Part shown: in pieces, positions 9,985 through 21,734 of the stretch
Position numbering within the stretch: position 1 is the stretch's first letter
Layout of the letters: each line of letters starts with the position of its first letter
Source of the DNA: Cocos nucifera
Taxonomy: Eukaryota > Streptophyta > Magnoliopsida > Arecales > Arecaceae
NCBI GenBank assembly: GCA_006176705.1
Contig: QRFJ01003343.1
Span: 110,143 to 174,142, forward strand
Length of the DNA: 64,000 nt
Reading direction: 5' to 3'
Notes under the pieces: model-generated
What the model was told of the DNA's origin: nothing
Seen by the model: only the letters and a program-made list of their open reading frames with translations
The model's database searches: none
Made by a program: the position numbers and the translations under genes

Positions 9985-12225
9985 TGTTAATGTGTATCCT
10001 AGAAGCTAGATTGGCTGGCACTTGTAATACACTTTGAATGATAATTTTATAATTTTGACTATAAATTAATAAATAGATTATTTTCTATAATAGTATGTAT
10101 TTAAAAATATCTATGATACATCCTTTGAGTTAATGGTAATGATAATTCATATTTTTAAGAGTTAAAAATTTAAGACATAAATTTTCATAATTAACACATA
10201 AACTACTTCTGACCGTAGGATCGTCACAAGGATAGTGATCGATCTGGAATATTGGTGTACGATCGCTTTCTTAGAATAGATGAGTCTTGAGTCTATGATG
10301 TGGAGACATTGGAGCGAGAGTACAAGTATTTGTTAGAGAATGAGGGCAATGAGCGTAACCACCTTGAGCAGTTATAAGGAAGTCTACCTTCTCGTCGATG
10401 ATTGGCTCAATGCTATAGTTGTATGTCAGGTTCTTTGATCTAAGGAGCATCGATAACTCATCTTGAGTGTGTTATAGTTTGACTACACCATAACTTGGTC
10501 TCTTAGCTATTCGAAATCTTGAGATGTATGTTGGCTATAGCATGTTCATTGTAGGAACTAGATTGCACCAAGATGGAATCTATCAATCTCGGTAGTGGAG
10601 GAGTAGTCTTATGATGATCATGAGATTGAGTCCTTAAGCCCATGGCCATGACAGTGTGATATAATAGAATGATTCATTCATATGATGGATGTTGGGTTTT
10701 GACGAGTTTATCTTAAACCCTAATCCTGCCGAAACTCATGATAATAGAATCAGTTCGCATAGATAGTTATACCGAGAGGTTTGCTTTCAGTTTTGATGGA
10801 TTGCGATCATATGCTGTTAGATGTTACTGGTGGATTTTGGGAGCAATTAGAATGATCTTAATGATCGATCATTCTAATTGTATGAATTAAAAAAGTTCTG
10901 ATCCATTAAAAGATATTTTGATGATGTCAATGCTAGAGATCATGACATATCTCATTAGTATACAGAATTGAACCTAATTGGATTACACATACAAAGATTT
11001 GAGTCTGGTTGTGATTAATTGAATTGAGTCAGTTCAATTGATTTGGATTAGATCTAATTAAGTTCAAGAAAATCATACTAGCATATGATTGAACCTAACA
11101 TTCTCCTTTTATAGTTTTTCTGGTTCATCTCAATCGAATCCCTGATTGAAACATATCTAGGTTAGAATAGAGTTGTTTAAATTCATTAGATGATTTTTGG
11201 ACAACACCTACCATTTTTGGTTACTTGCCATTTTTGGTCACCTGCCTTTTCTGTCACACATCAGGGTCAAAGGTTGACCCTGTTGTAAGAAAGAAGGGAT
11301 CAGGGGTGCACGCCCCTTGGAATTTTTCTAGGAGAGTGCAACCCCACTTTTAGTATAGTATGGAGAGGATGCACGTCCTCCTAGGCATATGCCCAAAGTG
11401 GATAGATTTTGACTTGGTCATATTTTAGATTTGACCAATTAAAGAGTTTGATAGAGATCAAATTTTAAGAGAGAATGAAGAATCTATTGTGCACAAAACT
11501 ACCTTTCCTTCTTCCTACCTATTTTATATGGCATTATATAGAATATTTGAGGTGGCAAATCTGATGTGAGTTGGCATTAAAAATTTGTCAAGAAATCAGA
11601 GACGAATCAAGCAATTGGTTGCTTGATTGATTGGAACACTGAGGTGGCGTAGGGCTCTATTTAAGAAACTTTGTGCCCTAGGATTTTACATGATCTTTGC
11701 TCCATGCCCCAAGCCCCCTCTTGCTGTCATCTCCTCTTTCTCCATGCCCACCCTCTTCTACTTCTCCACACCCAAAGGTTGGGCCAAGGTTCCAAGAGAA
11801 GGTCCAAAGGAATTAGCGCAAAGGTTTCCAGGAAAGAGACAATGTTCGTGAGACGAATGTGCTGCCTTCATCAATTGATTTGAAGGCTTTACAAATCAGA
11901 TTTAGATCTAATTTTTGGTGATCACATCTAGAAGGAGAGCATCTCTAGATCTAGCTTGAATGGACTCTGGCAGAGGTCAGGCACGTGCATGGCTTGATCC
12001 AGAACCCCAAGCTTCCACAGATCATCGCAAGGTAATCAAATTACCCAATCAGGTATAAAGTTCATATCTAATTTAATTTTTATTTTTAGATTTAATATTA
12101 GATCATTAAAATTAGATAGGAGAACTCTCTAATTTTATTAGACTTTATAAAAATTTTTTTGAAATATTCTCTACAAATTAGTCGATCAAATCGATCCTGT
12201 GGTAGGAAAAGCTATTTTTTCTTCA
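9985..12225 (+). repeat. 5' LTR of element C1
   Basis: Starts TGTTAATGTG, ends TTTCTTCA, 2,241 bp, homologous to 27,134-29,409. A TATA-like TATTTAA lies near 11,657. A few TTGAC cores are found at 11,265-11,280 and 11,407-11,440, fewer than in the G copies. ORFs inside (11,627-11,883) are not genes. Confidence 0.88.
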
Positions 12226-12227
12226 AC

Positions 12228-12239
12228 TAGTATCAGAGC
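12228..12239 (+). promoter_or_regulatory. Primer binding site of element C1
   Basis: TAGTATCAGAGC, one mismatch (G to A) from the copia initiator-tRNA-Met site, two bases after the LTR end. Confidence 0.85.
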
Positions 12240-13583
12240 CAAATTAGCAGTTCTTCAAATCTATTTTAGATATAATTTTTCTATGATCTATGATCTAATA
12301 TTAAGAATTTTGGATATCACATTAGATGTGATCAGATCTAAATCAAAAGGATTAAAAATTTTAGATTCATATCAATCTTGCATGAGATGCAAATCTAGAC
12401 TAGATTTAGAATTATTCTATGAGTAGTCTAGTGCTAATTTTCTTTTTGATATGATTAATTTTTTTTTTAGGTCTTTATGCCTATATTTTTAGATATTATA
12501 AATATTATAATTAGATTTATAAATAAAAAATAAAATTTTTAAATTTTATATGAGATACGAATGAAGCATGCCTAGACTAGTTGTAGAATAGTTCTATGAT
12601 TAATCTAGAATAGATTTTATTTTGATATGATCAATATAAAATTTATTTTTTAGATATTATACATGATGTATCAGATCTGAAAGCATGCATTTAAGATTTA
12701 ATGATTAATACATGAGATGTATATAGAACATGCATGTTTAGATCTATGACTTCAAATGAGATATATGTTATAGATTATTATTTTGTAGTATAGTAATTAT
12801 TTCTGATTAAGATGTTTTCCTTGGTCATCCGATCATAATATCAAAGTAGGATTTAAAGTCCCTCTCCTCCCATTCGATGAGATGCTCTTATGGCATGTAG
12901 GGATGATACGCATTTGTCCTTAATCAGAAATCAAAAGTTTACTTTTCTACAAAATTCTAGATCCTGAAATCCTAGGATTTTTGCATGTTTCTGGTTATGA
13001 ATCTAAACTTAATTAAGAATTAAGATTATAAAACTAATTAGATCTAAAATTATAAATTTTAAGATCTAAGATATTTTCATAAATTTAGATTCGGGCTTGG
13101 GTAGCTCAATTAGATTTAGCGGTTGATCAAATCGAATCAAGAGTTGGTTAGGTGAGATCAAAGAAAGCTTAGATTTGACCAATCTAATAGAATTAAATTT
13201 GGATCAAGGTCCAATCATATTGAGATGTGACTCGATCAAGTCAAGACCTAATTGGGCTCCACAGTTCGAGCCTGAATTGTAAGTCAATCTGATTGATTCT
13301 GATTCGATAATTTGATGTCTAAGGTAAGTCTGATAGATATGATCGACTAGTTTTTAATTGAAAGCTACTCGATCTAAATGCGTTCTTATCGAGTTAATGA
13401 CATATCTCTTCCACCGGTCTTACTTATCTGACTATTTATGTTGATCCAGTTCTGATTAGAGATGGCTAACAATTCGAGTTAATCCATGCTACTAGGTTAG
13501 TCATAATTGTTATGATAAGTCAAGTTTAGTTTAAAAGGACCTAAATCAAATATCTTTAAAAAATATTAAGTCTAAGGTCTTTC
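12240..13583 (+). other. Untranslated leader of C1, first part
   Basis: Non-coding leader, homologous to 55,209-56,530 (G1) and 59,198-60,540 (G2). Contains a worn version of the family stem-loop (12,833-12,892). It stops at 13,583 where B is inserted, and resumes at 24,020/24,025 with the block that follows the same point in G1 (56,528). No gene. Confidence 0.8.
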
Positions 13584-15890
13584 TGAAGGAAAAATTTAGA
13601 TTTCTTAGGTCAGGTTCGTTCAGATCTGATTGGATCAAGAGAGATATTTCAAAAAAAAAAATTTTGAATCCATATCAGATCTGAGATATTTTAGATTTGA
13701 TTTTATAGATCTAATAAAATAAAATAAAAAAAATTAAATCTAATTTAATTTATACCTTTTGTTGGATAATCAGATTATCCTATGATGATCCTGCTGATTA
13801 CCTGAGGTTTTGGATCTAGCCACGCAAGTGCTTGGCCTCTACCGGTATCCACTCAGATTGGATCTAAAGATCTTCTCCTTCTTTATCATCTTTTTAAATA
13901 TTAGATCTGGATCTGATTTGGGGGATCTTCAAAACTCCTTCTAAAGATCTAGAATCGTCTCTTGCAGTAGTGCTGCCTTATGCCTTTCTCGTCACCTTTC
14001 TCTTGCCTGGATTGCACCAAACTGAAGCCCAAACTCCTTTGGGCATGGAGAGGAGAGAGAGGACTAGAAGATGGCATGGAGGAGGAGAGAGAGGCAGCCT
14101 TGGGGCATGGGCTATGGGTTGATTCTCTTGAAAGTTGGGCAGATAGGGTCTTTATTTATAGACTATGCGTGATCCATGCAGTCCTCTTCATTCCCAACCA
14201 ATCACAACCCTTTGTGAAATCAGATCTAAATCTGATTGGTGGGAATAGAGAGTCCCTTGGATTCTCCTTAGATGGAGCCTCCTCAAATCAGTCCTTAGGT
14301 GATGCCTAAGATGGAGTCAAAGTTGAGTCTTAGGAGGAGTCCTAAGTCGATTCCAAGAAGGAGACCTGGAGTCCCATCTGTATGGGACTCCAGGCGCCCT
14401 ATCTTGGTGCATGCCTCCCTAGGCATGCACCCCCTCCTTGCCAGGTTCTAGCAAGGAGACAAGCTCCCCACCAGCTCTCCAATAGGTGCATGACACAATG
14501 GGTCAATGGTCAATAGTTTGACCAGTCAAAGGTCAACTTTTGACCAAAGTCAAAGGACAAGAAATGATAAGGTGACCAAAAATGGCAGGTGTTGTCTTAA
14601 TTTATCTCAAAAATAAGACAACCCTTTTCTGACCTGGACAGGCTCCAGTCAGACCAAGTGAAGGCCTCTGATCGAGCACAAACTCCTTTGGCTCAGTCAG
14701 GACAACTATTTATGATAGTAAAAGAAGAACGTTAGGTTCAATCGAGTGCTAGCACGATTTTCTTGAACCTAATTGAATCTCATTCAGATCAATTGAACTG
14801 GATCAGTTCAATTGATGATCACCAGATTCAAACCCTTGTTTGTGTGATCCCAGTTAGGTTCAGTTCTGTATGGTAATGGGATATGTCATGATCTCTATCA
14901 TCGACATCATCGAAACTCCTTTCGATGGATCAGAACTCTTCTGATTCGAACACAGCTAGAATGATCGATCATCTAAATCATTCTAATTGCTCCCAAAATC
15001 CACCAGTGACACCTAGCAGTATATGGTGGCAACCCATCAGAGCTGAATGCGAACCTCTTGGTGCAGCTACCTGTGTGATTAAGTTCTTCTATCTTGAGCC
15101 CCGATCAGATTAGGGTTAAGGTGAACTCGTCAAACCCTAGTTTCTATCATATGATGTAATCATTCGATTCAAGTCCGATGTGAAAACCTAAATAGAAACT
15201 CTTTCTATTATTTCACTCTGCCATGGCCATGGGCTTCTGGACTTGATTCTCATGATCATCATAGGGCTGCTCCTCTACCACCGAGGTAGATAGATTCCAT
15301 CTTGATGCAATCCAGTTCCTACAATGAACATGCTATAGCCAACATACACCTCAGGATTCCGAATGGCTAGGAGACCGAGTTATGGTGTAGTCAAACTATA
15401 ACACCCTCAAGGTGAACTGTCGATGCACCTCAGGTCAAAGAACCAGACACACCACTGCAGCATCGAGTCAGTCATTGATGAGAAGGTAGACTTCCTAATG
15501 ACTACTCGAGGTGGTCACGCTCAGTGCCCTCATTCTCTAACGAGTATCTGTACTCTCGCTCCGGTGTCTCCACACCATAGACTCAAGACTCATCTACTAA
15601 AGAGAAGCGATTGTACACCAACCTTCCGGATCAATCACCATCCTCGTGATGATCCTATGGTCGGGAGCATTTTATGAGTTAATAATGATTATTCATGTCT
15701 TAAATTTTCAACTCTTGAAAATATGAATTATCATTACCATTAACTCAAAGGATGTATCACAGACACTAAATACACATATGTGATAGAAAATAATCCATTT
15801 TATTGATTATAGTCAAAATTATAATTTTGCCCCTAGAAGTGTATTACAAGTGTCAGCCAATTCTGGCTTCTAGGGCACATATATCTAACA
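13584..15890 (-). repeat. 3' LTR of element B
   Basis: 2,307 bp; on the minus strand starts TGTTAGATATATGTG at 15,890 and ends CCTTCA at 13,584. Its U5/R side (13,584 to about 14,150) matches the 5' LTR of B, while the U3 side (about 14,420-15,890) is almost the same as the G1 LTR. Minus-strand TATA box TATAAATA at 14,153-14,160, with TTGAC cores at 14,502-14,557. A 13 bp perfect inverted repeat lies at 14,365-14,394. Confidence 0.9.
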
Positions 15891-15901
15891 ATCTCCCACT
15901 T
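15891..15901 (-). promoter_or_regulatory. Polypurine tract of element B
   Basis: AAGTGGGAGAT on the minus strand, directly before the 3' LTR. It is the plus-strand DNA primer typical of copia elements. The same tract is seen before the C1 3' LTR (27,123-27,133). Confidence 0.85.
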
Positions 15902-15904
15902 ATC

Positions 15905-18900
15905 CTAAAGCCAATTGGCTACAAGTCTAAGTCCCATCTTCTCAAGGTGGGCTTCGATCTTTTGCTGGCCCAATGGCTTTGTAAGTGGGTCTGCCACATT
16001 GTCTGCGGAGTTGACTCTCTTGACCTCGACGTAACCCTTCTCGAGGTAATCGCGGATGAGGTGGTATCGCCGCTCAATGTGCTTGGATTTTTGGTGAGAC
16101 CTCGGCTCCTTAGCAAGGGCTATGGCGCCATTGTTGTCGCAGTATAGAGGAATGGCATCTGATGGCATTACTCCGAATTTCTATGCAGCAAACTTCTTAT
16201 ACCAGAATGCTTCCTTCGCAGCCTCTGATGCAGCGATATATTCTGCTTCCATGGTGGAATCTGCTATCACTGTTTGCTTGAAACTCTTTCCAGCTGACAG
16301 CACCACCATTGCACACAAACAGACTCCCAGATGTCGACTTTCGATCATCTACATCGGACATGAAATCCGAGTCTGTGTATCCCTGGACTTGGAGTTCTCC
16401 ATTACCAAAGACCAACATCATATCCTTAGTTCTTCTCAAGTACTTAAGGATACATTTCACAGAAGTCCAGTGTTCTTCACCTGGATTTGACTGATATCTG
16501 CTTGTGACACTCACAGCATGGGCTATATCAGGTCGTGTACATAGCATGGCATACATGAGGCTCCCTATTGCAGAAGCATAAGGGATCTTGCTCATGCGTT
16601 CTATTTCCTCAGGTGTGCTAGGGCACATCTTCTTGGAAAGATGAATACCATGTCTGAAGGGTATTAATCCCCTCTTAGAGTTTTCCATACTAAACCTCTT
16701 TAGTACTTCCTCTATGTACATCTTCTGTGAAAGTCCTAGCATCCTATTCGGTCTATCCCTATAGACCTTAATTCCTAGAATAAAGGATGCTTCACCTAGG
16801 TCTTTCATGGAGAATTCTTTGGACAACCATATTTTGACTGTCGTCAACATGGGAATATCATTCCCAATAAGGAGGATGTCATCCACGTACAATACGAGGA
16901 AGACAACAGCGCTCCCACTGACCTTTTTGAAGACACACGGTTCCTCTTCATTTTTGATGAAACCAAACTATTTTGATCACATCATTGAAATGAGTGTTCC
17001 AGCTCCGAGATGCTTGCTTAAGTCCATATATGGACCTTTGCAGCTTGCAAACCTTGTGATCAGTATCACTGGATGTGAAACCTAGCGGCTGTTCCATATA
17101 GATATCTTCCTCAAGATATCCATTTAAGAATGCCATTTTCACGTCCATTTGCCATATTTCATAATCGAAATAGGCTGCAACGGCAAGCAATGTGCGGATG
17201 GATTTTAGCATAGCCACTGGGAAAAGGTATCCTGATAGTCAATGCCTTCGCGTTGACTATAACCTTTTGCCACTAGTCTAGCCTTGAATGTCTCCACATT
17301 CCCATCTGCACCAATCTTTCTCTTGAAGATCCATTTACACCCAATAGGTACTATACCTTCTGGTGGATCTACCAAGGTCCAGACTTGGTTTGAGTGCATC
17401 GAGTCAATTTCTGACTGCATTGCCTCTAGCCATTTCTCGGAGTCGATATCTGATATCGCCTCGTTGTAGGTTTTGGGATCATCACCATGAGCACCATTAC
17501 CTACGAGGAACATTTTCTCTACTTTCCTCTGAAATAATACCTAAGTATCTTTCAGGGGATGGAAAACTCTTTTCCGATCTACGAGGTGGAGGAGGTAGTG
17601 TTCTTATTGGCTCAACCTGATTTGGTTCCAATTGGTCCTTAGCTCGTTGTACTTGTGAGACTTTCTCATCAAGCTTAATCTGCTTTCCAATGCCGCTATC
17701 TTGAATAAACTATTTTTCAAGAAAGATGGCATGTCGACTCACAATCACATTGTGGTCTTCTGGAATGTAGAAATAGTATCCTAATGACTCTTTAGGATAT
17801 CCTATGAATCGAGCTCTGAAAGGACCTAAACTCTAACTTGTCCGCTTGTTGTCTTTTGACATGAGCCGGACAACCCCAAATTCTGAGATGACTCAGACTT
17901 GGTTTCTTACCATGCCATATCTCATACGGTGTGGTAGGAACGGTTTTAGAGGAACCCTATTCAGTAGATAAATTGAAGTTAACAATGAGTGTCCCCAAAG
18001 AAAATCAGGAAGGTCTGTGAAGCTCATCATGGATCGGACCATATCCAATAGAGTCCGATTTCTCCATTCTGAAATTCCCATTGAGTTGAGGTGTTCCTGG
18101 TGGAGTCCATTGAGAGACTATGCCATTTTTCTTGAGATAGTCTAGGAATTTCTTGGCTAAGGTATTCACCTCCTCGATCTGATCGAAGAACCTTAATGGG
18201 TTTTCTAGTTTATTTTTCTACTTCATGTCTGAATTCTTTGAACTTTTCAAAAGCTTCAGACTTGTGTCTCATAAGATACACATACCCATACCTAGATAGA
18301 TCATCGATAAAGGTAATGAAGTAGACAAAATTGCCTCTAGCCGGCACATCAAATGGGCCGCACACATCAGTATGTACTAGGGCAAGGAGATCTGTGGCCC
18401 TTTCCCCATGTCCTACAAAAGGGAGTTTAGTCATTTTGCCTTGAAGACAAGATTCATAAGTTGGATATGACTCGAAAGTCAATGGACTCAATAGCCCATT
18501 TTTCTCCAATTTGTTGATCCTATCTTCTGCTATATGACCTAATCTCAGGTGCCATAGATACCTATCATTTGGACTATCCCTAGGTCATTTGGCATTCACG
18601 TTTTGCTCGATAGTTAGAAAATAGATACATCAATATGTAGCTGATAAAGATCCGTTAATAAGAAAACCATTTGCAATTTTATTTCTTTCATAAAGAATGT
18701 TACAATGGTCCTTAAAGAAGGTAATCACATAGCCTTCTAGTGCTAAGCATGAAACAGAAATCAAATTTCCTGCTAGCTGCAGGCACATAATAACAGTCTT
18801 TCAAAACTAAGTCTAAACCAGATGGTAATCGAAGAGGGTATGTTCCCACGGCCACTGCAGCAACTCTTGCTCCATTTATGATGCATAGGATCATGTCTCC

Positions 18901-19847
18901 ATCCCTCAGCCTCCTGCTATCCTCAAGACCCTGCATGGAAGTGCACAGATGAGCACTAGAACCAGAGTCAAGCACCCAACTGGATGCAGAAGAAACCGTA
19001 AGGTTAGACTCAATAACGAGCATACCTCCAGAAGGACCTGCCTCCTTCTTGTTCTTCAGGGTGGCCAGGTAAGTAGGGCAGTTCTGCTTTTAGTGGCCGT
19101 CATTGTTGCAATGAAAATACTTTTTTTTGATCAGCAGCCTTCTTCTTCAGCTCTGCCTTTTTCTTCTTTCCTCCTTCCACCTTCTACTTTTTCACAGACT
19201 TCTTTTTCTTTTCAAAAGACTTTCTTTTGGAAGAAGTCCATTCTATAGCAAGAACTGAGCCTTTAGAACCTTTCATAGAAAGCCAGCGGTTTATTAATTC
19301 GAAGTTTAAGTTTATGCATATGGTAATTCATGATGAATTGCCCATATGCATCAGTCAAGGATTGCAGAATTAATATCATTCTGCAGATCCAAGTCTAACT
19401 TCACACCGAGCTTCTCAAGCTCTTCCAAATTCCTTGATCATCATCAGACAGTGATCTTGGACTGACTGCCCATCATGCATCTTAGCCTTAAAAAGTCATT
19501 TCGTGACTTGATACTTGGCTGTGCGACTCTGTTCACCAAACATCTCTTGTAGGTGAGCCAACATTTGGCGGATAGTCTTAATATCTTCATGTTGGTGCTG
19601 GAGCTCATCAGACATCGAGCCCAACATGTAATATCTAGGCCTTATTATCTTCGTCTATCCACTTTTTCAAGAGATGCTCTCTATTCAGTGGATGGATGAG
19701 GCTGGTAAGGTGGGAGGGTCCTGATCCAATACATGGTTAACTTCTCAAAATCCAAAATAATTTTGTAGTTCCTGAGCCAATCTTTATAATTGGATTTGAT
19801 CAGTCTATGTGTGTCCAGGATACGTGCTAATGGTTGGATGCAGACAT
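15905..19847 (-). pseudogene. gag-pol: gag-pol of copia element B, broken by stops and frameshifts
   Basis: Read right to left. gag starts at ATG 19,847 and includes a UBN2-like capsid to about 19,270. A Lys-rich stretch and zinc knuckle lie near 19,080-19,120, with the first Cys changed to Tyr and a stop at the Trp. Protease with LDSGSSAHLC follows (about 18,940-18,990). The integrase zinc domain (WHLRLGH.., near 18,540) and core follow, with VHTDVCGPF at about 18,350-18,380. Reverse transcriptase covers 17,500-16,300, with YVDD at 16,880-16,891 and YGLKQASRSW at 16,985-17,020. RNase H has YCDNNGAIALAKEP near 16,100-16,145, ending at stop 15,905. Stops at 19,511, 18,579, 18,208 and 17,720 are shared with other copies. 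Confidence 0.9.
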
Positions 19848-21720
19848 TTTTCTATAGAGAGTCAAAGATTCTAGTTAGATATTGTAATTATGACTTGACC
19901 AATTTATTTAAAAATTTTATTTTTAAATAAATTAGCTCTCACTATTTTCTTAGGATCCCTACACTTTCCTCTGTAGAGATGCGAAAAATCTTCCATGATT
20001 AATGATTTCTAGTGGGTGGTGCGGTCTCACCAACTGACTCATCACCTCACCTAACAGTTATTGGTGATGGGTTAGCCAATGAGTGAACAACTCTTGTTCA
20101 ATGATTCTCTAATCATGGTGCACCCAAACTTGGTCTCTAATTCATGAATCTCATCCGTATGCCCAGGAATATTGATCCACTCTTTAGTTAAGTCAGATCC
20201 ACCATTTGCACAAATTGGATTTCTAATTGAGTCTTTCACCGTATCCAAAATATTGAGCCCAATCCATCCTCCAGCTTGTAGCATCCAATGCCTAATAGAT
20301 ATGATTGCGTCTTCTCAGTTTAACTGAACCACTGTAACCAATCGAGAACAATCAATCTTGGAAAGGGCCGGCACATCTACAATGATGGAAGACCTTAGAC
20401 TTAATCTTTTCTTAGAATGATTTGATTTAGGTCTTATTAAACTAGACTTGACATAGTGATAACCATTATGACTAACCTAGTGGCATGGGTTAGCATGGAT
20501 TATTGACCACCTTAGATTAAGACTGAGACAACAAATATGGTCAGGTAAGTGAGACTGGTGGAAGGGATGTGCCATTAAATCAATAAGAATGCATTCGAGT
20601 TGAGTAGCTCTCAATTAAAAATTAGTCGATTGTATCTGCCAAACTTACCTTAGACACCAAATTGTTGAGCCAGAATCAATCAGGTTAGCCTATAATCCAG
20701 ACTCTAACCATTGAGCCTAATTAGGTCATAGCTTGTTCGATCACTCACGTGACTCGATCTTGACTCAGACTTAATCTTATTAGGTTGATCAATTTTAATC
20801 ATTGTTGATCCTATCTAATCATCTCTTGATTTGGTTTGATCAACCGCTTAGACCTAATTGAGCTACCCAAGTCCGAATCCAATTTTATGAATATATCTTA
20901 GATCTAAAATTTTTAATTTTAGACCTAACATATATTTCATAATCTTAATTCTTAATTAAGTTTAGGGTTCATAAACAAAATATGTAAATAAAATCCTAGG
21001 ATTTCAGGATCTAGAGTTTTGCAGAAAATAAGTTCTTAATTTTTCATTAAGAATGAATGCGCAGCATCCCTACGCATCATAAGAACACCACATCGAATGG
21101 TAGGAGAAGATATTTAAATCCTACTTTATTCTTATGATCAGATAGCCAAGGGGAATGCCTTAATTAGAAATATAAGACTACAAAACTAGTTAGATCTACA
21201 TCATATATCTCATATAAAGATTGATCTAACTTTAAACATGTTTTGCATACATCTTATGTTTCATATCATGCATATTTTTTGATTTAAATTATTCCATAAT
21301 TATCTAAAAGAATAGATTTAAATTGATCACATCAAAATAAATTCTCATCTAGATAATTATGTAGAACTATTCTACAACTAGTATAAACATGCATTCATCA
21401 TATCTCATATGATTCAAAAATTAAATAATTTTATTTACTATTTTTTAGATCTTACTATAATATTTATATTATCAAAAAATAATAAATAAATAGATCTAAA
21501 ATTATAATTTAATCAATATTAAGTTATGAACATGCAAGACTATGTATAGAGTAATTCTATTTTACAGCTAGTCATGCATTTAATAAAACTTAGATCTAAA
21601 TTATTTAATTTTATTTTTTTGATTTTAGATCTAATCATATCTCATATGACATCTAAAATTACCTAATTATTAGATCAAAAATAAAATTTAAATCAGATCT
21701 AAATAATTTATTAGAACCTA
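19848..21720 (-). other. Untranslated leader of element B
   Basis: About 1.9 kb between primer site and gag, homologous to the leaders of C1, G1 and G2. A perfect 10 bp stem (arms 21,076-21,085 and 21,129-21,138) is present. The short frames within it are not genes. Confidence 0.8.
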
Positions 21721-21732
21721 GCTCTTATACCA
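21721..21732 (-). promoter_or_regulatory. Primer binding site of element B
   Basis: TGGTATAAGAGC on the minus strand, one mismatch from the copia site, two bases from the LTR. Confidence 0.85.
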
Positions 21733-21734
21733 AT

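Noticed and set aside
15423..15677. 84-codon frame conserved in the LTRs of B and G1 (53,157-53,411 minus)
   Set aside because: Conservation reflects close relationship of the two LTRs. The frame is antisense to the element and is lost in C1 and the other B LTR.
16122..16490. Plus-strand frames over the pol region of element B
   Set aside because: Antisense shadows of reverse transcriptase and RNase H, which are read on the minus strand.
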